Shown one piece after another: positions 7,099 to 12,689 of a DNA stretch of 24,429 bases. The notes below the pieces were generated by a model. It made no database searches, was not told the origin of the DNA, and worked only from the letters and a program-made list of their open reading frames with translations. Position numbers and translations under genes: made by a program. Source of the stretch: a virus; IMG/VR virus record IMGVR_UViG_3300048836_001196, positions 1 through 24,429 of that record. One strand, 5' to 3'. Each line of letters begins with the position of its first letter. Positions within the stretch are counted from its first letter, which is position 1.

Positions 7099-7320
7099 AT
7101 GAACGCCACGACCATCCCCTTCCACAGCAGCACCCGTACAGCGCTGTCCACGAACATCGACCCAACCACTGGCTTGCGCACCCGCGTCTTGAGCACGTCC
7201 AAAGTGGAAATGGCTTGGCAAAGCGGCGAACTGATGCTGCATGGCCAGGTGTCGCGAACAAAGCTGATCGACCGAGATGAGCTGAAGCACATGCCGCGCT
7301 GGCAGCGGGGAGAGCTGTGA
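7099..7320 (+). CDS. Small phage protein of unknown function (73 aa)
   Basis: The frame from ATG 7099 gives a balanced protein beginning MNATTIPFHSSTRTALSTNI and ending in a charged segment (KLIDRDELKHMPRWQRGEL). The opposite-strand frames here are Ser/Cys/Arg-rich and look like shadows. A weak CAGGG lies about 9 bases upstream. It is transcribed rightward between two leftward units, diverging from the gene at 6997, which is unusual for an early operon and suggests a separately controlled gene. No family is recognised. Confidence 0.6.
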   Translation: MNATTIPFHSSTRTALSTNIDPTTGLRTRVLSTSKVEMAWQSGELMLHGQVSRTKLIDRDELKHMPRWQRGEL

Positions 7321-7392
7321 TGGACAAGGGTGCCCGCCCTCTCCCGGGCATACGATGGAGTTCTCACACGACAATCAGCGGAAGGGGCGGAC

Positions 7393-7644
7393 ATGACCGA
7401 CGAAAAGCTGCACGACGAATTGCGCGTCCTGAGTTGCAATTGGCAGATCACTCACACTCTCCTGCAGGAGTTGATCGCCGTACTGCCGCAACGAGAACAA
7501 GTGCTGCAGCGATTCCAGCAAGCCATCGAAAATTTGAGCCAGGGTGCGCCGAAGCACATCGACCCGGAGTACCTGGTGGAACTCCGGGCGCGGGCCGCTT
7601 TAACTCTGGGGAATATGCGCAGCGCCCCACCATCCGCCATGTAG
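7393..7644 (+). CDS. Small helical phage protein of unknown function (83 aa)
   Basis: ATG 7393 is preceded by GGAAGGGG at good spacing. The product starts MTDEKLHDELRVLSCNWQIT and is almost all helix up to about residue 55 (QELIAVLPQREQVLQRFQQA), followed by a short YLVELRARAALTLGNM helix. It may form a coiled coil or helical bundle. The stop at 7644 lies 2 bases from the end of the convergent gene at 7647. A weak GC hairpin (7332-7349) lies upstream. A 202-residue frame covering the same DNA is rich in Arg, Gly and Pro and was not used. Function is unknown. Confidence 0.72.
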   Translation: MTDEKLHDELRVLSCNWQITHTLLQELIAVLPQREQVLQRFQQAIENLSQGAPKHIDPEYLVELRARAALTLGNMRSAPPSAM

Positions 7645-7646
7645 AT

Positions 7647-7847
7647 TCAAAGGTGGACATAGGGAACCTCCTGGCGCCGGCGCGCGGCGGACTGCTGCAC
7701 TTGCTCGGCCTGAAACTGCTGGTGGAAGGTTTGGGCCGCCGCGGATCCGGGCGGCCAAGGGCATGCGGTGTGCGGACATTGGCCGGCTGCGGCAGCGGCA
7801 TGGGCGCTGCGCTGGATGGCCTCGAGGGGGACGATGGGCTCAGGCAT
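7647..7847 (-). CDS. Small Rmf/CrpP-like protein, second gene of the cro unit
   Basis: This 66-residue protein starts MPEPIVPLEAIQRSAHAAAA at ATG 7847, which overlaps the end of the cro-like gene by 8 bases and has GGGAG about 7 bases upstream. The middle reads CPHTACPWPPGSAAAQTFHQ, then QFQAEQ. That resembles the motif of ribosome-modulation-factor and CrpP-like small proteins found in phages and mobile elements (CPY-P-GS-x-A-x-x-F/W). In those families members bind ribosomes or have been linked to antibiotic tolerance; the match here is by eye and partial, so function stays open. The tail is Gln/Arg-rich. Confidence 0.65.
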   Translation of the reverse strand: MPEPIVPLEAIQRSAHAAAAAGQCPHTACPWPPGSAAAQTFHQQFQAEQVQQSAARRRQEVPYVHL

Positions 7848-8070
7848 GGGTGGGCTCCCGAGCCAGAGCGCCACCCGCAGCGTTCTGACCAGCGAAGTAA
7901 TCGACCAGCATTTGGACAGTGCTGATCCGAGGGTCCGTTACGGCGCCTTGGGCAATTTTGACCAACGTGTGGTACGGAACGCCACTGCTCTTCGCCACCT
8001 CGGCCCATCGGCCGCGGGTGCGTGTCAGCTCGCGCAAGACGCCCACGAGAATTGGTTCTGTGCTTTTCAT
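7840..8070 (-). CDS. Cro-like HTH repressor
   Basis: From ATG 8070 (MKSTEPILVGVLRELTRTRG) the product has 76 residues. A compact HTH spans about 17-60: RWAEVAKSSGVPYHTLVKIA, then QGAVTDPRISTVQMLVDYFA. This is the usual pattern of a small phage Cro/YdaS-like repressor. The start has GGAG 6 bases upstream; an in-frame ATG at 8100 lacks an SD and would run into the -10 region. The gene diverges from the cI-like gene at 8155 across an 84-base operator region and overlaps the next leftward gene. By position it is the lytic-side switch protein; the assignment rests on HTH, size and divergence. Confidence 0.82.
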   Translation of the reverse strand: MKSTEPILVGVLRELTRTRGRWAEVAKSSGVPYHTLVKIAQGAVTDPRISTVQMLVDYFAGQNAAGGALAREPTHA

Positions 8071-8089
8071 CGGGATCTCCAGATCCCTC

Positions 8090-8143
8090 AATATACCCAT
8101 TTATGGCTTGATGCACAACCTCTTATGGCTAGTCATTAATGGC
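8090..8143 (-). promoter_or_regulatory. Leftward cro promoter with CI/Cro operator half-sites
   Basis: On the minus strand, TTGTGC (8118-8113), a 17-base spacer and TATATT (8095-8090) form a promoter ending about 20 bases before ATG 8070. TTATGGCTTG (8101-8110, plus strand) lies in the spacer and TTATGGCTAG (8123-8132) lies just upstream of the -35; a looser TTAATGGCAA follows (8137-8145). The same 10-mers recur after cI. Promoter and operator roles are inferred from these matches. Confidence 0.6.
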
Positions 8144-8154
8144 AATATCTACGC

Positions 8155-8856
8155 ATGGTCAAACCTAAATCACTGGCGAACCTCGACCTCGGCAAGAACC
8201 TTCAGCTTCTGATGACGCTGACGCCTGGGCTCAACAGCCAGATGCAAGTTGCGAAGAGAACTGGCGTGTCTCAAAGCACGGTTGGCCGGATCTTGAGAGG
8301 CGAGGTGAACCCGTCGGTAGAGGCCACCCTGAGCATTGCAAAAGAGTTCGGCGTCGACCTTTATGAGCTCTACTTGCCACACGAGACCTTCTCGGCTTTC
8401 GCTAAGAGTGAAAGTCAGATTGGCCTCAAACGCACCGGCAGCAGCACATTTGACCCTCGCAGCAAAGGACTTGTGCCACTGATCGACTGGAGGCAAGCTG
8501 CGGGAAAATGGTCACCCACCGACGTCAAAGAGTGGGTTCTGTGTCCAGTCCCTGCCGGCAACCGCCTGTATGCGTTGGATGTGAAGGGACTCGGTATGTT
8601 CGACCCAACGGGTCCTCTCTCGTTTCGCGAGGGCGATAGGATATTCGTGGACCAAGCGCGCCAGGCGCACCACCGCGCCCTGGTGATCGTTCATCTGGCC
8701 AATGGCGAAGAGGCCGCGTTCCGCCAGTTGCTTCGTGAAGAAGGCAAGTGGCTGCTGCTGCAACTCAATCCTAGCTTGCCTCAGCGCATGGCGACAATGG
8801 ACGTGGACGACCGCCTTCTAGGCGTGGTGGTTGCCAAAGTCGAGAAATTTGACTGA
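8155..8856 (+). CDS. CI/LexA-like prophage repressor lacking the self-cleavage residues
   Basis: The lysogenic repressor has 233 residues. An XRE-type HTH occupies about 25-75 (MQVAKRTGVSQSTVGRILRG, then SVEATLSIAKEFGVDLYELY). A linker leads to an S24/LexA-type domain from about 106. An Ala-Gly bond (QAAGKW, 116-117) sits where such repressors are cut. The catalytic Ser motif G-[DS]-S-M appears as GLGM (145-148) with Gly at the Ser position, and the expected Lys is Arg190 or Phe189 (EEAAFRQL). The protein should therefore dimerise but not self-cleave. No Shine-Dalgarno precedes ATG 8155, so the mRNA may be leaderless as for lambda cI from PRM. The gene is a single-gene unit ending in a strong terminator. 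Confidence 0.9.
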   Translation: MVKPKSLANLDLGKNLQLLMTLTPGLNSQMQVAKRTGVSQSTVGRILRGEVNPSVEATLSIAKEFGVDLYELYLPHETFSAFAKSESQIGLKRTGSSTFDPRSKGLVPLIDWRQAAGKWSPTDVKEWVLCPVPAGNRLYALDVKGLGMFDPTGPLSFREGDRIFVDQARQAHHRALVIVHLANGEEAAFRQLLREEGKWLLLQLNPSLPQRMATMDVDDRLLGVVVAKVEKFD

Positions 8857-8869
8857 TTTACCCCCCACC

Positions 8870-8895
8870 GCCCGGAATCAGCTGGGCTTTTTTTT
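8870..8895 (+). terminator. Rho-independent terminator after the cI-like gene
   Basis: GCCCGG and CTGGGC (with one G-T pair) form a 6-bp stem around AATCAG, followed by eight T residues (8888-8895). It begins 14 bases after the stop codon and separates cI from the rightward promoter downstream. Confidence 0.88.
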
Positions 8896-8903
8896 GCGCA
8901 GAA

Positions 8904-8959
8904 CAAGCCACATATGGCTTGACAATGAGCCGGAATTAGTCACAATTGGCTAGCCATAA
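8904..8959 (+). promoter_or_regulatory. Rightward promoter overlapped by two CI/Cro-type operators
   Basis: TTGACA (8919-8924), 16 bases, then CACAAT (8941-8946) form a candidate promoter for the genes from 8977. A perfect 7-bp inverted repeat CAAGCCA-CATA-TGGCTTG (8904-8921) covers the -35. TGGCTAGCCA (8947-8956) is a 10-bp palindrome at the expected transcription start, and CTAGCCATAA (8950-8959) is the exact complement of the site at 8123-8132. The shared sites suggest the same repressor controls both sides of cI. Confidence 0.68.
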
Positions 8960-8976
8960 ACAACTCAGCCAACGCC

Positions 8977-9261
8977 ATGGACCACGTACAGACTGCTGCC
9001 TTGCTCGAAGCGGCCCCTGAACAGCACAGCCGCCGCTGCGGCCTAGCAAAAAACGCGATCGATTCCCGCCGGTGGCCCGTCGCAGCTTGCGGCCTGCGCC
9101 ACGCAGCAGCCATGGCCCAGAACTGGGCTATCCAGGCCCGGCAGCTTGCCGATTGGTGCGATGCCCAGGAGAAGGGCGACGCCGGCCATTCGCTCGAAGC
9201 TCACCCCCTTCTCGTAGGCCCCGAACTCGGGTCGCCTTGCGTGAGTCTGCAATGCCGGTAG
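8977..9261 (+). CDS. Possible phage protein, first gene after the rightward promoter
   Basis: ATG 8977 opens a 94-residue frame (MDHVQTAALLEAAPEQHSRR...) that is fairly balanced, with a helical middle (GLRHAAAMAQNWAIQARQLA). No Shine-Dalgarno is visible and the start lies about 24 bases after the predicted transcription start. A 69-residue frame on the other strand covers part of it but does not fit the local gene order. No family is recognised; its expression is suggested only by the promoter and the genes that follow in the same direction. Confidence 0.45.
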   Translation: MDHVQTAALLEAAPEQHSRRCGLAKNAIDSRRWPVAACGLRHAAAMAQNWAIQARQLADWCDAQEKGDAGHSLEAHPLLVGPELGSPCVSLQCR

Positions 9262-9302
9262 CCCGCCATCGCCCAGGCGCTGCGCGCCGTGTGGAGGTGG
9301 GC

Positions 9303-9482
9303 ATGAACTACGTGGCCTCCTTCATCCGATTGATCGGCCTGCGCCGGCGTGCTGGCGCTGGCCTGGGCGCCTCATTGCGCTGGGCTGCCGGGGTGCTGCT
9401 GCGCGACCGCCGAATAGATAAGCGCCACCAGCATCTGGAGCGCCGCGCTGACGTCGAGCGCCGCGCGCGCCAACGCCTGTAA
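9303..9482 (+). CDS. Small Arg-rich phage protein (59 aa)
   Basis: ATG 9303 has a strong GGAGGTGG site 4 bases upstream. The product begins MNYVASFIRLIGLRRRAGAG and contains a short Ala/Leu-rich segment (LRWAAGVLLRD) followed by a highly basic helix to the end. It might be a membrane-associated or nucleic-acid-binding peptide. No family is recognised. A longer upstream frame extends to 9072 but is Arg/Pro-rich there, so the SD-supported start is preferred. Confidence 0.55.
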   Translation: MNYVASFIRLIGLRRRAGAGLGASLRWAAGVLLRDRRIDKRHQHLERRADVERRARQRL

Positions 9483-9514
9483 CCCTTTCCCTCCCACCAC
9501 TACTTGGAGCAAGC

Positions 9515-10060
9515 ATGCCCACACCCAACCCGGCCGACAAGGCCACCTCGAAGCCGATCATCCTCACCCAAGCGAGCCATTCCGGCATCAGCGCCTTGGA
9601 CCTCACCACAGCGCCTCACCACATCCTTGTCGCTATTGCATCGGCTGCGCTCGTCGTGGCTGCCGATTGGAACAACGACAACATCAAGGCGGAGACCAAA
9701 GACGCTGCGGACTTTCTGGGCGCCCTCAGCACCACTATCGACAACCTTGACGCGCTCTACCATCCCGTCGTGCCCGGCCGTGAAGACCTGATGGGCATTG
9801 GGCTGACAGTGGCTGACGACGAGGACGGCTATCCCGTGATCCGCGGTGACCACATCGAATTGGTCAAGGCTACCGATCTGACGGTCCTTGAGAAGGCCGC
9901 CGTTCGCCAGTACCTCAAATTCAACATGCGTGCTGGTGAGGAAAGCGCGGACAGCTTCAAGGCGCGCTTGGCGCAGTTCGAGTCGGAGATAGCGCCCCCC
10001 CAGACTCAAGGCAATGCCGGGTATGTGGAATCGCCCGCTCCGGACTGGAGAGTCGCATGA
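9515..10060 (+). CDS. Phage protein of unknown function (181 aa)
   Basis: ATG 9515 follows GGAG at 6 bases. The product starts MPTPNPADKATSKPIILTQA. It has a hydrophobic stretch (HHILVAIASAALVVAADW, about 35-52) that may be buried or membrane-associated, then an acidic helical region (AETKDAADFLGALSTTIDNL). The second half has VIRGDHIELVKATDLTVLEK and a Gln/Glu-rich helix. The stop overlaps the next start as ATGA. I do not recognise a family. The gene belongs to the rightward unit that starts at the CI-controlled promoter. Confidence 0.75.
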   Translation: MPTPNPADKATSKPIILTQASHSGISALDLTTAPHHILVAIASAALVVAADWNNDNIKAETKDAADFLGALSTTIDNLDALYHPVVPGREDLMGIGLTVADDEDGYPVIRGDHIELVKATDLTVLEKAAVRQYLKFNMRAGEESADSFKARLAQFESEIAPPQTQGNAGYVESPAPDWRVA

Positions 10061-10662
10061 CTCTCGAAATTACAGGCTCAGAGACTGCTGACCAGCTCAT
10101 CAAGCAGCTCGTGTACCTGCGCCACTCGGCGCGCCGGATCATCAAGGGACTGGAAGCGACTGACCAGTCACGGGCTCACTTCGAGCGCCGCCGCGACAAC
10201 GCCGCCGACGGTTCCATGAAGGCAGAGGCGATGGCGGAACTGGCAAATCTCGACGAACGACAGCTGATGCTCCGCTCAGCTGAGATTGAAATCGGGCAGT
10301 ACCTTTTCCCGTTGTGTGACGCCCTTGACCAAAAGGCGACACGCGAACAGATCTTCGATGCGATCAACACCAACCCAGCCGATCGGGACACCGACCTGGT
10401 GCGGAAGTACGGCGAAAAGAGTCACCGACTGATCTGCGTGCTGGACCTGGAGAACTCTGCGAGCACGCGCAAAGAAGATTGGACGAGCCTGGAGATGCAA
10501 CCGCTGAAGTGGTGCCACACCATGGCATTTATGCGTGAGATGACCACCAACTCAAAGCTGGAACGAATCATTCACGATGGTGCGAACGACTTCTTCGGGG
10601 GAGCGTTCGGCGAGTACCGCGAACGCCCGCTGATGGAGCGGCTGGCAGGGCGGGCAGTGTGA
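10057..10662 (+). CDS. Phage protein of unknown function (201 aa)
   Basis: This protein is translationally coupled to the preceding gene (ATGA, 10057-10060). It is mostly helical and charged: QLIKQLVYLRHSARRIIKGL near the start, then a long helix to about residue 85, and a C-terminal half with WTSLEMQPLKWCHTMAFMRE. No metal-binding or ATPase motif is visible. The coiled-coil look suggests a structural or interaction role. The stop overlaps the next start by one base (TGATG). Confidence 0.75.
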   Translation: MTLEITGSETADQLIKQLVYLRHSARRIIKGLEATDQSRAHFERRRDNAADGSMKAEAMAELANLDERQLMLRSAEIEIGQYLFPLCDALDQKATREQIFDAINTNPADRDTDLVRKYGEKSHRLICVLDLENSASTRKEDWTSLEMQPLKWCHTMAFMREMTTNSKLERIIHDGANDFFGGAFGEYRERPLMERLAGRAV

Positions 10663-10877
10663 TGACCAATTACCTCACCCAACGGGCGATCAAACTCCAC
10701 ACCGGTCGCTTGCCGGGCGCCCAGCAGCCGGCGGCAGATCTCAGCGGGCCAGCCACGGCTGGCGGTCTGGATTACATCGTGCTGCGCAACATCGGTGGCG
10801 TCCTGGCGGTGTACCGCGTGCTGCCCATCAGCCGTACGCTGAAGCGGTTGAAGCGCTGGCCGAAAGAGGTGGCGTGA
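10662..10877 (+). CDS. Small phage protein of unknown function (71 aa)
   Basis: ATG 10662 shares its first base with the upstream stop; a GTG at 10659 is an alternative start. The product begins MTNYLTQRAIKLHTGRLPGA. A Gly/Ala/Pro-rich centre precedes a beta-like LDYIVLRNIGGVLAVYRVLP segment and a basic end (RTLKRLKRWPKEVA). It is the last gene of the rightward unit and converges on the brnTA pair. A weak GCAACC...GGTTGC inverted repeat lies in the 34-base gap, without a T tract. Confidence 0.68.
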   Translation: MTNYLTQRAIKLHTGRLPGAQQPAADLSGPATAGGLDYIVLRNIGGVLAVYRVLPISRTLKRLKRWPKEVA

Positions 10878-10911
10878 TGGCAACCATGGCGATGTCCACC
10901 ACGGTTGCGCA

Positions 10912-11202
10912 TCACCGCGAGTGCTGCGCCACGTACTCCCGCAGGACGCCATCCATGCGGGACTGCCAGCCGTCGCCCGTGCCACGGAAATACTCCACGA
11001 CCTCCGGGCTGTACCGCACCGACAGCAGCACCTTCGGCGTATCCGACTTTGGACGGCCGCCCCTTTTCACGGTAGCCCGCGCCAGCATGTCGTCGGTCAG
11101 CTCCGGCAGTTCGTCGTACTCGGCCGCCCCCACTCGGTGGGCGTCCACCTTGGCCAGGTCAGAGCCCAAGGAGCGGGCCGATGCGTTCGATTTCGCGTGC
11201 AT
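10912..11202 (-). CDS. brnA: BrnA-type antitoxin
   Basis: BrnA neutralises the BrnT ribonuclease toxin and represses the operon as a ribbon-helix-helix protein. The 96-residue product has a disordered N-terminus, an acidic middle (YDELPELTDDMLARATVKRG) and a C-terminal RHH of the family type (KVLLSVRYSPEVVEYFRGTG, then DGWQSRMDGVLREYV). Start ATG 11202 has GAGGA about 6 bases upstream and overlaps the end of brnT by 44 bases. Toxin-first order is the known brnTA arrangement. The pair lies between phage units of opposite direction, like a cargo (moron) module. Confidence 0.92.
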   Translation of the reverse strand: MHAKSNASARSLGSDLAKVDAHRVGAAEYDELPELTDDMLARATVKRGGRPKSDTPKVLLSVRYSPEVVEYFRGTGDGWQSRMDGVLREYVAQHSR

Positions 11203-11434
11203 TGCATTTCCTCATGCTGAAGACATGGCGATCCGCGCCACGCGGGGTGTAACCCACGGCCACCATGCGCCCGGCCAACAGGCCAAAGCAGATGATGCGG
11301 GCTTCGCCGTAATCCCGGCGGTCATCCTCGACCTCCAGGGTGTCGCCTTCGAATACGAGGGCAGCATCGGCGAAATCCAGACCGCGTTCGGCGAGCGTCT
11401 TGGCTCGCTTGGCGGGGTCGTAGGTCACTTCCAT
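11159..11434 (-). CDS. brnT: BrnT-type ribonuclease toxin
   Basis: BrnT toxins are RelE-like ribonucleases that stop translation when BrnA is lost. The 91-residue protein carries the family pattern: MEVTYDPAKRAKTLAERGLD, FADAALVFEG, a DDRRDYGEAR segment and a C-terminal VFSMRKCNAREIER. The conserved His/Arg/Glu-rich C-terminus is present. The start ATG 11434 lies immediately after a palindrome and a good -10, so the mRNA may be leaderless. The product is full length for the family with no visible damage, so the module looks functional. Confidence 0.92.
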   Translation of the reverse strand: MEVTYDPAKRAKTLAERGLDFADAALVFEGDTLEVEDDRRDYGEARIICFGLLAGRMVAVGYTPRGADRHVFSMRKCNAREIERIGPLLGL

Positions 11435-11438
11435 AGGG

Positions 11439-11469
11439 TTATTGTAGCTACGATAACTATGGAGCGCAA
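11439..11469 (-). promoter_or_regulatory. brnTA promoter and probable BrnA operator
   Basis: On the minus strand TTGCGC (11469-11464), 17 bases and TACAAT (11446-11441) form a promoter whose start would fall at about 11434, the A of the brnT ATG. An 18-bp near-palindrome with core GTAGCTAC (11439-11456) overlaps the -10 and is placed for autorepression. Both roles are inferred. Confidence 0.6.
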
Positions 11470-11528
11470 GGAGGAATGGTGGGCCCTCCTCGTCTTCGGC
11501 GAAAACCTACGGGGCATCGGTTGCGCAT

Positions 11529-11564
11529 GGCTCAGTTTTGAGCCGTCCCCCAGAAAGGGGGCGG
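11529..11564 (-). terminator. Paired GC-rich hairpins upstream of brnT
   Basis: GGCTCA-GTTT-TGAGCC (11529-11544) and a stem of CCCCC with GGGGG extended by CCG/CGG (11543-11564) lie in the 261-base gap between brnT and the gene at 11696. Neither has a T tract, so they are only possible weak terminators or RNA structures. Apart from these and the repeat at 11547-11580, nothing else is evident in this gap. Confidence 0.35.
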
Positions 11565-11580
11565 TGGAGTCAGGGCTTGG
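11547..11580. repeat. Direct repeat copy A (second copy at 12165-12198)
   Basis: CCCCCAG, nine unmatched bases and GGTGGAGTCAGGGCTTGG occur here. The same layout is found at 12165-12198 with one mismatch (GGTGGGGTCAGGGCTTGG) and identical 9-base spacing. The second copy covers the stop and 3' flank of the Arc-like gene, so copy A may be a remnant of a duplicated gene end. Confidence 0.6.
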
Positions 11581-11695
11581 TATTCGCCTCGTTGGATTCG
11601 GGGTCCCCAAAAGGCCCTCGATCAACAACAGGATCGGGGCTACGCTGGCAGCCATGTTTGGAACCTCAGGCTATGCGGGACAAGGAAACTGCTCT

Positions 11696-12118
11696 TCAGT
11701 CCCCCTTCCTCTCTGCCATTACAGGGGTGAAAACCACGTCCGCCTCCCTAATGCGCTCAGCGAGCATTTGCTGGCAAGACTTCTGGTAGAGAACGTAGTA
11801 AATCCGGTCCCGCAACACAGTTGCCACATCTGTTCTGTGAGCTGCGCAATACTGAAGAAACCTCTCGAAAGTGATCTCATCAAGTTTGGTTTTCGCAACG
11901 CAAGTCAGCTTCCCAAATGGGCTGGCGATGCTACGGGAAAACATGATTCCACTTTTTGCGATCGCCTCATCTCTGGCGCGATCAGCCGCCCGGCGCCGCT
12001 GTACGTCTGCCAGCACCCGCTCAAGTTCAGCAACATCCAGATCCTCAAAGAGTTCATGGGCCTGCTCAGCCACGCTCTCCTCGTGAACAGAGAGTTCCGT
12101 AATTGGGGGTTCGGTCAT
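11696..12118 (-). CDS. Unknown phage protein (140 aa)
   Basis: ATG 12118 has an excellent AGGAGGAG about 8 bases upstream. The product begins MTEPPITELSVHEESVAEQA. An acidic helical N-terminal third (ELFEDLDVAELERVLADVQR) precedes a basic segment and a mixed C-terminal half with LDEITFERFLQYCAAHRTDV and VLRDRIYYVLYQKSCQQMLA. No known domain is recognised. The DNA looks less GC-rich than its neighbours, consistent with recent acquisition. It follows the Arc-like gene at 12188 by 69 bases that hold a 6-bp inverted repeat (AATCAC...GTGATT, 12157-12176), and so may be co-regulated with it. Confidence 0.78.
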   Translation of the reverse strand: MTEPPITELSVHEESVAEQAHELFEDLDVAELERVLADVQRRRAADRARDEAIAKSGIMFSRSIASPFGKLTCVAKTKLDEITFERFLQYCAAHRTDVATVLRDRIYYVLYQKSCQQMLAERIREADVVFTPVMAERKGD

Positions 12119-12164
12119 GCGAGGCTCCTCCTAATTGGTCGAGGGCAAATGAAAGAAATCACCT

Positions 12165-12198
12165 CCCCCAGTGATTCCTTGGTGGGGTCAGGGCTTGG
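12165..12198. repeat. Direct repeat copy B (first copy at 11547-11580)
   Basis: This is the partner of copy A: CCCCCAG, nine bases, then GGTGGGGTCAGGGCTTGG. It includes the last codons and stop of the Arc-like gene (stop at 12188-12190). In both copies the complementary strand reads Lys-Pro-stop. Confidence 0.6.
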
Positions 12199-12583
12199 GC
12201 TTTCGGATGCGCTTGGTCGGCGGCTTCAAATCAACAATCCGGTGGAATGCTTCGGGATCAATGCGCCGCAGCTGATCCATCTTCACGATGTTTGCAAGAA
12301 GCTCTTCTGTTTGCTGTGTGAGCAACGACCGCAGCTCCCCCTTGAGTGCATCAACAGCCCCAGCAAATTCATCAGTGCCCGGCTGGTAGCCAATTGCGCG
12401 GGCACTCGCCTCTATCTGAGCCGCAGTTGCCTCAGCGCCTTTCTGATCCAGCGAGGCTGCCAAACGCCCCACGATCTCAGCGTTCAGGCTTTTCGAGGTC
12501 TTGTCCGCCGCTTCGCTCAGGGTGCGATGCAAATCTTTGGGAATCCGCAACGTGATGCGGGTGTAGCGGTCTTCATCGTCCAT
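12188..12583 (-). CDS. Arc-like ribbon-helix-helix protein with long C-terminal helix
   Basis: This 131-residue DNA-binding protein opens with a ribbon-helix-helix of the Arc family (RYTRITLRIPKDLHRTLSEA, then KSLNAEIVGRLAASL, about residues 6-47). A helical extension follows (GAVDALKGELRSLLTQQTEE) and a basic Pro/Lys tail. It diverges from a second Arc-like gene at 12690 across three operator sites, the layout of a repressor pair. It probably binds those operators and controls one or both directions; which promoter each protein prefers cannot be read from sequence. Confidence 0.85.
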   Translation of the reverse strand: MDDEDRYTRITLRIPKDLHRTLSEAADKTSKSLNAEIVGRLAASLDQKGAEATAAQIEASARAIGYQPGTDEFAGAVDALKGELRSLLTQQTEELLANIVKMDQLRRIDPEAFHRIVDLKPPTKRIRKPKP

Positions 12584-12593
12584 GCGTCAATTT

Positions 12594-12673
12594 TCCACCA
12601 AAACAGTGTCACAACCTATTGACACCGTATCAGTGTCACATTCACAATCCATCTACGACACCAAAACAGTGTC
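12594..12673. promoter_or_regulatory. Three 17-bp operators between divergent Arc-like genes
   Basis: Sites at 12594-12610, 12621-12637 and 12657-12673 share the form GACAC-N7-GTGTC. The second and third are exact in both arms; the first has a degraded left arm (TCCAC). The right part CAGTGTC is identical in all three. A plus-strand promoter TTGACA (12619-12624), 18 bases, CACAAT (12643-12648) overlaps site 2. No clear minus-strand promoter was found. Symmetry and repetition are seen directly; binding by the flanking RHH proteins is inferred. Confidence 0.75.
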
Positions 12674-12689
12674 TATGTGAGGAAGTCTT

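Noticed and set aside
6981-7451. A 156-codon minus-strand frame that would keep the leftward operon continuous
   Set aside because: It is Ser/Cys/Arg-rich with no family features and no good ribosome site; the plus-strand genes here look more natural.
7317-7925. A 202-codon plus-strand open frame
   Set aside because: It is rich in Arg, Gly and Pro and overlaps the better-supported genes at 7393-7644, 7647-7847 and 7840-8070.
11570-11665. Tail of a possible protein-coding gene on the minus strand ending Asn-Thr-Lys-Pro
   Set aside because: The frame has no start codon and a stop 32 codons upstream; at most it is a remnant, covered under the direct repeat.
10874-12622. A 582-codon open frame on the plus strand
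   Set aside because: It runs antisense through brnA, brnT, the 140-residue gene and the Arc-like gene, which have recognisable domains or strong ribosome sites. Its composition is that of a shadow frame in GC-rich DNA.
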